Shown here: positions 39,949-51,699 of the stretch, piece by piece
How the letters are laid out: the number at the start of each line of letters is the position of its first letter
Numbering within the stretch: position 1 is the stretch's first letter
Assembly: GCA_032158125.1 (NCBI GenBank)
Contig: JASKOT010000004.1
Span: 434,001 to 498,000 of the forward strand
DNA length: 64,000 nucleotides
DNA from: Papiliotrema nemorosa
Lineage: Eukaryota; Basidiomycota; Tremellomycetes; Tremellales; Rhynchogastremaceae
Reading direction: 5' to 3'
Translations under genes and position numbers: made by a program
The notes under the pieces: generated by a model
Databases searched by the model: none
Told to the model about the DNA's origin: nothing
The model's input: only the letters and a program-made list of their open reading frames with translations

Positions 39949-42900
39949 TTACTCTGCATACTGTCGCAAGTCCAGGCTGAGCACCTTGGACGTGTTCTCT
40001 TCCTGCTCCCTGTACACGCCTACCAACCCATCCGCATGTTCGTACAAAGTAGCTTTGAGCGAGATGATCAAAAACTGCACCGCTTGTTCGGCTTGCTTTC
40101 TCACATATCGAGCCAATTTGGCGACATTGGTCGGGTCCAACGCCGCGTCTACCTCATCCAACACGAAGAACGGTGCCGGATGGAAGCTGTGAATGGCAAA
40201 CAATAGAGCCAGCGCTGCCATCGTTTTCTCTCCTCCAGACAATTGCTCCATGTCCACAAAAGCCTTGCCGGGCGGCATGACGTTGTACTTGATACCGCTA
40301 AGATATGGCTCCTTCTTGTCAGGTCATGCGCTGATGGCTCGCTCACCTCGGCATCCTCCAAACTCAAGAAGGCGACTCCGCCCGTTTGGAACGTTTTGCT
40401 TTTGGTCAAGTCCTTGTATACCTTGTCGATACAATTAGACATGTGACTATAAGCCTTGTTGAACAGGTCACATCTGCGGTCAAGGACGATCCCTTGGTAT
40501 CGGTCTCACCTCTTCTTCTTCAAATCCTGAAACCTGTCTTTGGCTGCTTTGCTCTCCTGGCGCGCTTCATCCGCTTCAGCATCCGCCTCGTTCAGACCAG
40601 CTTGGACATCGGCGAGGCGTTCCACGGCTTTCATATTCGGGACCATCTTCTCCAATTCCACCTTGATGCGGCCGATTTGTGCCTCGAATCGCTGACCCAC
40701 TTCATCCGAGCCATCCTGATGATCAGCCCGAGAAGTTGATAGCCTCGCACTTCTTTCTCTTCGTCATCAAGTATCTCAAAGTCTGGTTCCACTCCCCAAT
40801 CTTCGACACCCACCGCCTCGTCGTCGTCAATTTCCAAGGCGTCAGGATCCTGCTGATTAGCCTGGATGATAACAGGGAGATCACCTCTTCGATCGGGACT
40901 TTATCCAGTCGCCCGGAGATCAACGGAAGATCAATCTCCTCCAATCTACACCTTCGATACACGGCATGGCGGCTCGAGGCGGCCTTGACTATCTCGTCGT
41001 TCCAACTCGCAATCTCCTTGAGAGCCTTGTCAAGCGCACGTTGGGCTTTTCTCGTCTCCTCTCGCGAGTTGTCGACATGTGCAACATAATCATCATACTC
41101 CTTCTGCGTTGCCTCGAGTCGTTTTTGCTGTCGGTCAATCTCGTTTTGAAGTTCCACAAGGTCGGCGTTAACGTCGTCCTTGGCCTTGGACAGATCGACA
41201 ATCGAACTCTTGATCCGATCGACCTTTGTCTTTAATGATCGCAGACGATCCTCTGTGTCCCTCTTCTGAGATGAAGCGAATGTGATTCTGATGTCAGCTT
41301 GTCCCGCATTCCCACGTACTGATGCTGAATCCTAGCCTGCTGAGCAGTGTGTTTAGCCATTGCTTCGTCTTCTTCCCTCGACATCCTAAGTTGGACGTCC
41401 TCGTAATCTCGAATGCTTTCGACTCGAATCTTTCGACAGAACTGGTCGAACACGCCGTCATCGGCAGTATTGAGAATCCTCTCGATATCGGAGAGTTTTC
41501 CCTCTGTGGCTTCGACAGCTCGAGACTTCTTCACTCGATCAGCTTGCAGCTTCCCGACCTCCTTCTGTAAGGAAGCAATCTCCTTGCTGATACCGGTCGA
41601 CCGAAGGTTTGCTGCATCCTGGCATTAGCAGCAAATTCAAGCAGCGCGACCCACGAGATTGTCGGTGAGCACAGAAATCTCGGCGTCGAGTCGCCTGAGA
41701 GCAGTGAGGAGATGATCGTCCACGGTGGGTCGAGCTTTGGCCAATTCAGCAAGCTGCTTCATATACGTGTCCTTTGCGTTGTGCAGACCTTTCGTCAGTG
41801 AAGTTGTCCTGATTTTGTACCCACTTTGTACATCCGTGTCGTTGAATCGACGTTGCGACGAGCCCGTACCTCCGGTGATCAGACCACTCTTGTGGATAAC
41901 AGTTCCATCCAGTGTCACGGCTTGGTCTCAGTCCTGACTGGCAAATCATGGCATACTTTGCTCACCTTTGACCTCTTGGTTTCGTTCATAGCAAACGTAC
42001 TTGGCCACCGTCATGGTATCACAGATAAGAGAACTCCCGCATGCATGTTGCAAGGCTCTTTCAATCGCCGCTTCATATTCGAGGCAGTCGATCGCAAGTC
42101 TGGCTCCCTTGGTGAAGTTTCGATATTTCTCCTGCACAGGTCCGACCTGAATAGTATCCAAAGGGATAAAAGTTGCCTGACCCGCTCTTTGGTTTCGCAT
42201 GTATTCAATACAGTCAATCGCAACCTTTTCCTGGTCCACCACGATAGCATCGATGTTTCGGCCAAGGATAGTAGTGACTGCAGTCTCGTACTTTCGCGAG
42301 GTAGGTTTGCACAAGTCGATCACTCGACCGTGTACGCCCGGGAAGATCCTCTTGAGGTTGGCCAATACTTCTCGGAGACGGGACTCTCGTTCAGACTCTC
42401 GTTTCTCTGCGCCCGCTGATTGAAGCTTTCCGAAGACATCTTGAAGTTTCTCGTTCAGTTCAGTCTCCTTGATGCTAACATTAGCGTCAGCTGATCTTGT
42501 TGATTTACCTGATGCGCTCTCGCTCGGTCTGAGCTTGATCGAGTTGGGCTTTGATTCGTTCCCTCTCGTCCAGCAGCTCCTTTTGTCGATGCTCAAGGTC
42601 CTCTGTTGAGAGACGGTCCATCTCCACATTCAATCGAGCTTTTTGCGCCTCGGCTTGCTGGATCTTGTCGTCCGTCGAATGAAGGGCATCACGCTGCACT
42701 TTGTTCTCTCTTCGAAGCGTCTCAACCTGCTGTCGCTCGGCGACATGCGAAGAGTTCGCAGCTGCACGTCTAGGGTCAGCTTTAGCACACCTCTGGACTC
42801 ACAATCGGCGATATTCTTCCAAGTCTGCTTTGGATAATGCTCGCCCTGATGCTGCACTTTTCTGCCGTTGTTTTTCTTCCGTCAGCCCGTATCATTAGAG

Positions 42901-44167
42901 TGATCTACCTGCTGCTGCACGCATTCTCTCTTCGACATCTTGAGCTCCCTCCTCCAGCTCTGAAAGATCGTCTGTCTGTCGCTCGAGGTCTTTTTCGACC
43001 CTAACGATCAATTTCTCCGTCTCAATCATTTTGCGCTCAGCATGCGCGATTTGAGTCTCAACAGACACCAAGTCGGGTTTCTGATGTCAACTTTATCGCC
43101 ATTCTGACCCACTTTATCCTCGTGCGCCTTCTCCGCTCTGTGCATGGCGTTCTCGCGTTTCTTCACCGCCAACGAAGCTGCGGCAGCATCCTTCTTAGCT
43201 TCTTTGAGCTTAGTTTCTTGCTCCGCCTTCCGTCAGCTCAGTCTCGATGCACCACTCACCGCCGAGTCTCGCAGGCCTTCCAGATTGGCGGTAGCTACCC
43301 CTATTCTCTGTGTGTGTTCGTTGATTTCCGCTGTGATGTGGTATAGTTTCCACAGTAGATGCCGTTGAATCGTAGTTTCCTATGATGAGTCCATGAGCCT
43401 CTGAAACGGCCAACCTTGTTTCGATTTAATTTCTCCCACATCTTGACCTCTTCTTCCTGCTCTTTGAAATGTTTCACTTCAGACAGCATTGATCGCTTTT
43501 TAGCATACCCCATATTCGATGCTTCAGCTGCCTTTTCTAGTTGAGTTTTGGCCAGCTCGTAGTCGTGAGCCAAGTCGGCCGAACTACCGTCAGCAAAGCT
43601 CGGAACCGTTTCACGACTCACCCGCTGATACGGTCGACAAGTTTGGCCAATTCTCGGCTGTCCTGGCTTGCCACACTTTCCACATCACCCTGGAAAACCA
43701 GGAAATTCTTCGCCTTGACCAACACATTGAATCTTTCCAACTGGGCGTTGTAAGCTTTGTAAGATGTCTCTCGATTGTTCAAGAGGTATGTCGATTGTCC
43801 GGTCAGGGAGATCCTGGTCTTAGCTTCGGCGAGTGACAAAGTGGACATACCTGCGTTTGAACTTCCATTCCTTGCCGCTGTCGTCCTCGTACACCGCAAC
43901 CACATGAGCGTCGGTCGCGTCTTGTGCTTGTGTCTCCTCCTCTTCGATGTCGAGCGCCGTTCTACCTCGATAGATCAGATCTCGCAGCTGAGTCGATCGG
44001 AGTTGCGCTGATTTGACGCCAAGAACGAAGGAAATTGCATCCATCAGGTTGGACTTTCCTGCACCGTTGGGACCGATGATGCACATGAAAGGGGCATCGC
44101 CTAGGTCGATGATCTGTTGACCCTTGTACGACTTGAAATTATACAGTTCTAGTCGGCGTAGCGGCAT
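39949..44167 (-). CDS. SMC1: cohesin subunit Smc1
   Basis: Core ATPase of the cohesin ring that holds sister chromatids. The 4.2-kb minus-strand gene has ten or more short introns. N-terminus: [18 protein letters not shown], Walker [10 protein letters not shown] (residues ~33-41) and the Q-loop. Long coiled coils follow (e.g. 43000-43600, 42500-42900, 41000-41600, 40500-40700). The hinge is central (about 41650-42200), with [31 protein letters not shown] and [11 protein letters not shown]-terminal head: signature [16 protein letters not shown], Walker [13 protein letters not shown], and [42 protein letters not shown] is characteristic of Smc1 and not Smc2-4. Appears complete. Divergent from the next gene over 227 bp. 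Confidence 0.95.
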
Positions 44168-44394
44168 GATGACTACTATAGCGAAAGAAACAGGGGAACA
44201 GGTTTACCCAGACATGAGATGGGGCGGCACAGCAGACGCGTAAAGTCGCGTCACCTAGATAGGCTTGCGGCGCGCTTTAGGTGGCAATATGTCCCCGCGT
44301 GCCTAAATCACATCGGCTCATCGGACCGGTAGGGCGAACAAGCCTCTTCATCTCAGCTGTCCTCTTCACTTGTCGCTCTTAGCCTGACAGCATC

Positions 44395-47300
44395 ATGCCA
44401 TCGGGAGGTAGAGATTCCTTCAGTCGAAACGACTCTGACTCTGAGGGAGAAGCCGGGCCAAGCCGACAGGACAAAACGAAGGATGGCAATGATGGCAAGG
44501 ACGACAAGAAGGGAACCATTAACCGTGTCAATCGTCAGTATAAATCCAAAGCCAGGCACTAATCTGCAGGAGCATGTGTATGTCTCCGTGCAAGAGGTCG
44601 CTCACTCTAGAACAACTGTCGCAGGATGAAAATGCGTTGCGTGGGTGCAGAAGAACCCCCATGTAAACGATGCAAGAACGGCGGCCTCACTTGTGTCATG
44701 GAAAAACCGGGCAAGACGAATGCTCCTGAAGCTTTAGGCGACGAGTGAGTTGATGATCTGTCACTTTGGCTAAGTGACAGTCGTATTCGCTCCCTGGAGA
44801 GTCAGGTCTCGTCCATTCAAGGGACCTTGTCCGAACTCGTTGCGACATTGAGGAGCAACATGCCTCCGTCGCAGCCTACACCCCCACCAGTACCTCCCGC
44901 GCTTGATTTCAATTTTTACGCTTCCGGTCTGAATTTCGGCTTTCCGCCAAAGCAAGAAGTGCTCGTCGCTCCTAGGTTCGACGGATCGGATCCGGGCAGC
45001 ACGCCCAGTCATCTTTCCCAGAACAGCCCTTATGTGCCATTCAATCCAGGCGCCATGCCGGGTTTCGACTTTATGTCGATGGCGCCAGCGGCAACACAGC
45101 CCCCTCCGCCGCCCCCTCCTGCCCAACAATCGCTGCCTGAATCACGCCTGGGGTCTCCTGGTGTGGATCAGGACATACTCGGTCCTGAAGAAATCACCAA
45201 TCCTCTTGGGGCCCTTTCCAATATGGCCGGGCTGGTGGAGGCTGCAGTAGAGCGCGCTCGAGAGGAGGAATCACCAGGAGACAGGCCTCTCAAGAGATTG
45301 CGATTCGAGCCAATCGAGGCAACGCCCCCACTAGGACCTACAATAACGGAGACTCAGCATCTGCCGCCTGTCGGGCCCAAGCGTCGCCGAGGGAAGAAGC
45401 TTCACATTCACGCATATCCCGATGCAGTCACAGAGGGCTATGTGTCTGAGCAGGAAGGCCGAGACTTGATGCGAATGTCAGTCTTTGATGCTAATGAAGG
45501 CTCACGGCAGATTTTACTCGGGATCATCGAACTTTGCGCCTTGCTTTGACCCCAGCGTAGATCAATGGGACTCGTGAGCTATCTACAGGTGGCATGGCTG
45601 ACTGTAGGTTGCGCTCCCGGTCACCATTCTGTGTGACTACTATCATGATGGTTGGTGCTCGCGTAAGAGACGGTGGAAACCCTCCTAGCGAGGTGCAAAG
45701 ACTATGTCGGGCACACGCTCAACGCATCGGTATGCTCGTTTGACAACCTCACTAATTGCAGCCGTCGGTACACTTTTCAACCCGGTAGCCAGGATTGAGG
45801 CGGTCCAGGGGATGAGTAGGTCAACTCTTGCGCATTTGCTGAGATTAGCTCTTCTGGCAGCATTTAGTGAAGCTGGATGGCTGCCTGGTGGTGGGTTTGG
45901 AAGAGTGGCGCGCCTGACGTTAGGTCATGCAGTCCGGATGGCAATCGACATGGGAGTGAACAGATCCTTCATCCAGCTACTTCGTACGGGGATGGGAAAG
46001 AGTAAATCAAGAGAAGAACTGGAGGATGAACGTCATCTGGTGGTGCACTCCCGGGTCTGGTTCTATGTACGTTGCTGGATCTTGACTTCGTGACCCTGCT
46101 GATATCAGCTATATCTGGTCGAACATCAGTCAGTTCCATTGATCGCCAAGACTGACCTACAGAATGTCCTATGGAATGGGTCGACCAGCCATACTGCGAG
46201 AAGACGAATCAATTCACAATTGTCGGCGTCTTTTAGAGCATCCACTGTCAATCGCCTCAGATGCCAGGCTGGTCTCCACGGTCGAGCTGATGGCGCTTCG
46301 AGGTAAGGTCGTCCGAAACGAAGGCTGATGTCTCAGCGCCCTTGCATATAGAGCTGACAGCGGCCCCTGATGTCCCGCTCGCCGATAACACACTGCGCCG
46401 GCTCAAGCAGGCGAACAACGACTTTGACGCGTGGGAGCGCTATTGGGACAGGATCCTGAGTAAGCTGTTGATGCAGGCATCGCTTATTGTTAGCGGACCG
46501 CTTTGGGAAAGGTCGTGGAGACTTTTTCCGCGAATCGCTTGTGATACAGCGGCAATACGCTGAGTGAGTCCGTTCAGTCGGTCGCTCTGACGATGCAAGA
46601 TTGTTTGTCAATTCCCAGCTGCTTCGAGGGATTCGAGAGCCTTCTGATGTTGCGGGCATGCCGGAAGAGAAGAAAGCTTTGGCAATGCGGGCCATGCGTA
46701 ATGCGCAGCGCTGCATCGAGATATGTCTACGTGGAGAGAATGTAAGCATCGACTGTGCGACTACACTCACAGCAGTATCGGAACGCTCTGCGGTATTCTG
46801 TCCATTACACGCGTCAGTGACCGACAATGCTTGACGTGGGCGCTTGCTGAGATCGCTGATGTCACAGATGTTTGCGCCGCTTTTGCCGCCTCATTCTTGC
46901 TGCGGATCGCGCGACTATTCCCACATGAATTGAATCTGAAGAGGACGGCAAAAGATGTGGAAGAGCTCGCCGAATTATTGGCTGAAGGTGGGAGGTCACC
47001 CCTGGTCTTGTCTGATTTCAAGTGCCCGCCGGTCGTTATGCTAGATCACTGCGCTTGATACTGCGGCGCGCACGAAAAGCCAAGGTCATACCGCCCAATT
47101 CGACTGTTGCTTCTCCGCGAGCACAGCCATCTTCGCTGGTCCCGTTTTCACCATCTCAATTGGTGAACCCGGCCTTCATCCCTACACCCGGGTCTAGCAC
47201 CATGGACCCATTCCAGAATATGCTTGCGCAAGCTGGATCTCGGATAATCAACGACTCGCCTTCTAGCGGAGGTGGTGACACTTTTGAATTTGATGCTTTA

Positions 47301-47609
47301 TTTGCGCAAGAGGCGTTAGAGAAGGCCGGCCTCAGTCTAGGTGAAGGTGATCAGCTGCCATTGTGAGTGATTGTCCTTGTCATGTCGTCGACATGAGATC
47401 TCTTGGCGACCCATTGATAACCGTCTGACAGATTCCTCGACGGGCAGAGTCTTGGATCTATAGCCGCACCAAATGAAATGACTCCGTTCGTCGGGATCGA
47501 GAGTTTTTTCCTCCCCGCGGACGTCGATAACCGATTGGGAGGAGGATCAAATGGGACGGGCGAGCTCGGTTCCGAGCAGAATCCCTTGGCAGGAGATGTG
47601 TGGTGGTAA
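44395..47609 (+). CDS. Zn2Cys6 transcription factor with proline-rich linker
   Basis: Starts MPSGGRDSFSRNDSDSEG; splicing places RACNNCRRMKMRC, VGAEEPPCKRCKNGGLTC near residue 50-80, a standard Zn2Cys6 cluster. A predicted coiled coil (RIRSLESQVSSIQGTLSEL) and then a Pro-rich linker (QPPPPPPPA) with a basic KRRRGKKLH follow. The middle homology region begins after a splice at MRM|FYSGSSNFAPCFDP and runs through SPFCVTTILMVGARVRDGG, EAGWLPGGGFGRVARLTLGHAVRMAIDMG, and SRVWFYLYLVEHQMSYGMGRP, the layout of fungal_trans proteins. The C-terminus contains PFQNMLAQAGSRIINDSP and ends GDVWW. Many short introns in the 3' half; the region 46090-46600 is the least certain. About 900 residues. Confidence 0.8.
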
Positions 47610-48459
47610 GACAAGGACCGGCGTTGTTCTTTTCCTTCCTCTCTGTTCCATAATTGCGATGAATACCTGGTTGACGATGAATAATGCTCATTGCCAATCT
47701 GCAGTGTTCCCCTTTGGTGGCGTTCTTCCCAGAAAGTGCGACGTCTATGCTCTGGATCGCCTCTAGATGTCGTGGCTGTTGCCCCATGGAGTAGGTATGC
47801 TTCCCTTGCTCGGGACAGGGTGCTCGAATCGCTTGGCAGGTGCGCCGGACTTGCGTAAAGTCATAGGGCGATAAGATTGAGATGAGGCTCCTTTGCTTCT
47901 GTCCTGGGTGAGCATGCGAGTAGCATACCATTTGCAATCTGGATTGCTCGAGACTTTTTACCCGTGACAGGCGACCAACACTACTCGGTATTTCGACATC
48001 CGGTCCTGTGCTCTTATCCTTTGCTGTTTGCCCTCCTGACCTCAGACATCAGCCTCTCAGTATGATTCCGTGAGATCGACGTCTGCTCTAGAACTTCCAC
48101 TAGATTTGATTCGGTCCTGAGGTGGACGACTCTGGATAGACTGGTCTCCCTCCCTGGTCACTTGCCCGGTCCTTGTTCGGCCGCCACACACTCACACAGC
48201 GTTCTCCACCTCTGTATGCGTAAGCCTGTACGCTCGTACCTATTCTCATCGCTATGCCGAGTAAACGACTCTCCCTCTCCCTCTTCTGAATAAGAGGGCC
48301 AGAGAAGACTCGAAGTATGCTTCTCACGAGCAATGATAAAAAGGTCTTCCTACACTCACTGCCTATCATTCCCACTTCTCGTCAACCTCATTGCTCGTAT
48401 CAATACCAATATCACTATCAGCGCCAACAATAGCACCAACAACCCAGGCGATAATAGTC
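47610..48459. other. 850-bp intergenic region
   Basis: Between two Zn2Cys6 genes on the same strand. Contains a TCTTATCC/GATAAG-type GATA word near 47870 and a C/T-rich leader near 48280-48400 (CTCTCCCTCTCCCTCTTCTG). The antisense frames are not conserved in character. Confidence 0.5.
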
Positions 48460-49311
48460 ATGTCAGGCTACGGATACTATCCCAACCCAGCATTGGAACC
48501 TGTCTACTTTCCCACCTTTGACCCCTCACCAGATCAGCAATCCTTGACGACATATCAGAGTCCGACATTGTACACCGTGTCACCTACCCTGCAGCCCTCG
48601 CCTTCTTTCCCTGCCGATCTCTCTTCCTTCCCTAATGTCTACTTTCCATACGGCTTTGTGTATCCCACCTATCCTTTCACCCCTCAGGCTGTATTCCCTT
48701 CCCAATCGCCTCAATCTTCCTACTGCTCCGGTCCACCTACCGCTTCGCCGGCCTTGATCTTTGGTCAACCGGACCCACTGCTTCTCGAGCAGGAGACATC
48801 ATACTTTGAACCTCATCCGTCTTTCCCAACGAATACCATCCACATTGAAACCGAACAGACGAGCCCTGCTCCTTCGGCAGAACCCATCACCCCTTTTGAG
48901 ATTGCCAGTCCCCGTCCGGCAGCAGTCACCAAAAAGCGCACAAGGACGGCTCAAGCTTGTGAAAAATGTCGCATACGCAAAGCCAAGGTGAGCTCCTTAC
49001 CACGCACGAAAGCTAACATCTAGTGCTCCGGCAACAGCCCATGTACTCGATGCGTAATTAAAAAGCTCCCATGCAACTACGCCGATGAGGCTCGACAACG
49101 TAAAGCCGCGAAAACTGCAAAGCACACGGGCAAAGTCAAACGACCTTCGACCACCCTCCGACGTGATTCTGAAAACACTTCATCTTCCACCAGCGCTCTC
49201 GGATTAGATCTTGGATTAGACACTTTTGACACGGGGTCCGGAGCATGTGTGGATGAATTTCCCGGGCACTATTTCTTCATTCCGAACTACGAGACGAACG
49301 AACAATGGTAA
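48460..49311 (+). CDS. small Zn2Cys6 protein with C-terminal zinc cluster
   Basis: Two exons, 48460-48989 and 49024-49311, giving about 270 residues. The first ~165 residues are low complexity, rich in Pro, Tyr, Phe and Ser (VYFPTFDPSPDQQSLT..., FPYGFVYPTYPF), prion-like in composition. The zinc cluster lies at ~residue 165-195: ACEKCRIRKAK|CSGNSPCTRCVIKKLPC, preceded by a basic TKKRTRTAQ. A basic segment (ARQRKAAKTAKHTGKVKRP) and a short acidic/aromatic tail (DEFPGHYFFIPNYETNEQW) end it. There is no fungal_trans domain. The position of the cluster in the C-terminal half is unlike most family members, and resembles small basidiomycete regulators. Confidence 0.85.
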
Positions 49312-49354
49312 TAGTAGTATTATTATTATAACAAGTTTATACGTGTATATGTAT

Positions 49355-51238
49355 TTTAACTGTGACCAGGATTCTTCAAAGCCAGCAGCTTGACCTCTCT
49401 TTCCCGCTGACATTGTCAGCTGAGTCATCAATAAGCAAATGCCACTCACGTCATCTGCAGCCTTTTGGCCTCGGAGATCATCCAGCTCTTGAGTCTTCTC
49501 AGCGACCTGAGCCGTCAGACCAGCCGCGTGGTCTCGTCGCTCCTCGTAATCGTTTTCAGCATTTCTGAGATCGCCTTCAACCTTCTCATATCGCTCCTTC
49601 TCTTTGAGGAATCGAAGTCTCGCCTTGTGCTCTTTGGAGGTATACTTGCTCAAACGCAACTGCGACTTGCGCTCGGCGTGCGCAGCTTCCTTTTGAAGTT
49701 TGCTCAATCGCTCGAGCTCCTTGATCGAACCCTTGACAGCGGCGGCCTCAGCCTTGCCTTCTGACTTTATCACCTTCGAGAGTCGCTTGGCATCCTTCTT
49801 CTCTGTGGGTCAGCTGATGATCTGGCAAGCCCACTCACCCATAGTGGCCAATCGCCTGAGGGTTGAATCATCGAGAATCCGCTCGCTTAATTCGGCTCGA
49901 GTGTGGATGTCGCTGAGATCAGTAATGATTGTTCACATATACTCACTCTCTGCCGAGCACTTCCTCGGGCTGTGTACCGATATTGGCTCCGGCACCTCGC
50001 CCGAAAGCACCTCGTCGGCTACCGACTGTACCGCCATTGGCTGCTCGAGAAAGTGTACCGTTTCGGCCCAAAGTCTGAGCTCGACTGACCACGGTACCGG
50101 ATCGGTTCAAGACGCCTGCTCGGCTGTCTCGACCATCATCATACTCTCGTCGATCTTCGGCAACTGCCAAAAGGTTCGGTTGAGGTCGGTAGCCGAAAGC
50201 AGATTGTGGCCGAGGACTGGTCGATCGGGCCACGGGGTCGCTGAACTGAGTGCCTTGACCGTCGTGGAGTGAAACGCCCTGCATTTGTCGCTGTCGTTCG
50301 GGTGAGACAACATCGCCAATGGCAGCGGCGCCTCGGGCGGACTTGACAGAGCCAGCTCGAGATGCAGATCTCGATGGCGCGCGGGGCTTCTCCATTCGAG
50401 ATGCCGGTCGCTCCTCGAACCGGGACGCTGGCCGCTCATTGTCCAGTCGCGAGGCGGGCCGTTCACTCTCCATTCGAGACGCGGCTCGCGAAGCCGGCCG
50501 AGCAATGTCCGTCTGGACGGTGGGTGCGTAACCTTCAGCAGGGTAGGCGTCCTGGACGGATGGGGCCTTGTGAGACTGCGCCCTGATGGACGCTGGTTTG
50601 ATGGAACCCGTTCGGCTGGTTCGTCGTTGAATCTGCTCTGCGATTTCGGGTTCGTAGGTAGTGACAATGGGAATAGGCTTGGAGTAGGAACGCGATGGCT
50701 CCCGGCTGAGTCTAATGGTCAGTGGGTGTTTGCATTGGTACACTTACAATGGTCGAGATGGCTCTACCTCGTGCGTCTGACCCTCGTAACCATTAGCATG
50801 CCCATTGGCTTGCTCCTTCTCGGTCAAATCAAGTCCTCGGGTCTGCTCAACGAGCTCGTTCTCGTTTGTCTCTTGGTATTGAGGTGCCTGCTGATGGTGG
50901 TTGGGCTCCTCGAGCGAGGCAGGTGCAACCGAAGTCATGGTGATGGGTACTGGCCCGTTTTTGGAGTAGATCGCTGGAAGGTAGTTGTAGGCGATGGGCT
51001 CGGTGGTGACTGGAGTCTGTTCTTGTTTTTCGACCGGTGCTCCGTGCGAAGTAGGCGAAGAATCAACCGACGAGACTGGAGATCCGAGCGATGGGACAGA
51101 GGACGTGGGTGGAGTGACTACCTCTTGCGTGGAGACGGTAGACTGTGTGGGTACTTTGCTGTCGGATGGGAAGACTGCTTTGATGACGGGCCGGGTCAAT
51201 AGGCCAACTAGGCCGAGTTGAGCTACCTGGGACGCCGT
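49355..51238 (-). CDS. Ncp1-like coiled-coil protein (start codon unclear)
   Basis: Three main blocks. The N-terminal block (~150 residues, TRPVIKAVFPSDSK...) is Pro/Thr/Ser-rich. A middle block carries repeated R-P-A-S-R units (ERPASRLDNERPASRF) and RS-type low complexity. The C-terminal block (~150 residues) is a Lys/Glu coiled coil: KKDAKRLSKVIKSEGKAEAA, KELERLSKLQKEAAHAERKS, ending after a splice in REREVKLLALKNPGHS. I associate this with basidiomycete proteins annotated as DNA-binding Ncp1; that is memory, not a search. The frame is open from 51238 but contains no ATG until 50938, the first AUG after the TATA box in any frame. So the start is either 50938, a near-cognate ACG at 51236-51238, or an unseen upstream exon. 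Confidence 0.65.
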
Positions 51239-51699
51239 GTTGGGCGAGAGTGAGGTGAGGTGAGGGTGTAGAGTGGGATGCGAGTCGCTCTTGCGTTGAG
51301 GGAAAGAGAGAAGACGGTGAAGAGAGAGGGGGGGATGACCTCTTTATAACCCAAGCATGGGACATGGAAAGAGACGACATCGGCAGGGTGGGGTGGCCCG
51401 CTTTCTTCCCGTTTTGGGCAAGGGGGGGGGGATTGCGTATTGACGTCATGAACGTATTCGGGATTTGAAGTGGCGACTCCACCTACAAGTGAGCATTTTG
51501 AGACATCTTTTGCACAGTGGCAGTCGATCTCTCGCCCAACCGCTTGGACAACAACAACCTATATATTCGTGTGCCTTCCCTCGGCTATTCATTACGCAGT
51601 CAATGCATAGTCCATTTTGGCCCGAGACCACCCAAAACAAGTAGTTTACAACTTGGAGAAAGTTACACCCGAGATTCCCTTCGTGCCCATCGCACTGCT
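51239..51699. other. upstream region of the Ncp1-like gene
   Basis: 461 bp between the Ncp1-like gene and the end of the DUF2841 gene. Contains the TATA box, a G10 run (51422-51431) and C/T-rich leader. No further gene. Confidence 0.55.
51341..51348 (-). promoter_or_regulatory. TATA box of the Ncp1-like gene
   Basis: TATAAAGA on the minus strand, about 103 bp upstream of the ACG at 51238, followed by a C/T-rich leader without ATG. Confidence 0.55.

Noticed and set aside
39597..39959. Minus-strand frame with Gly/Arg runs upstream of hexokinase
   Set aside because: Generated by the C18 tract; the true hexokinase start is the in-frame ATG at 39779.
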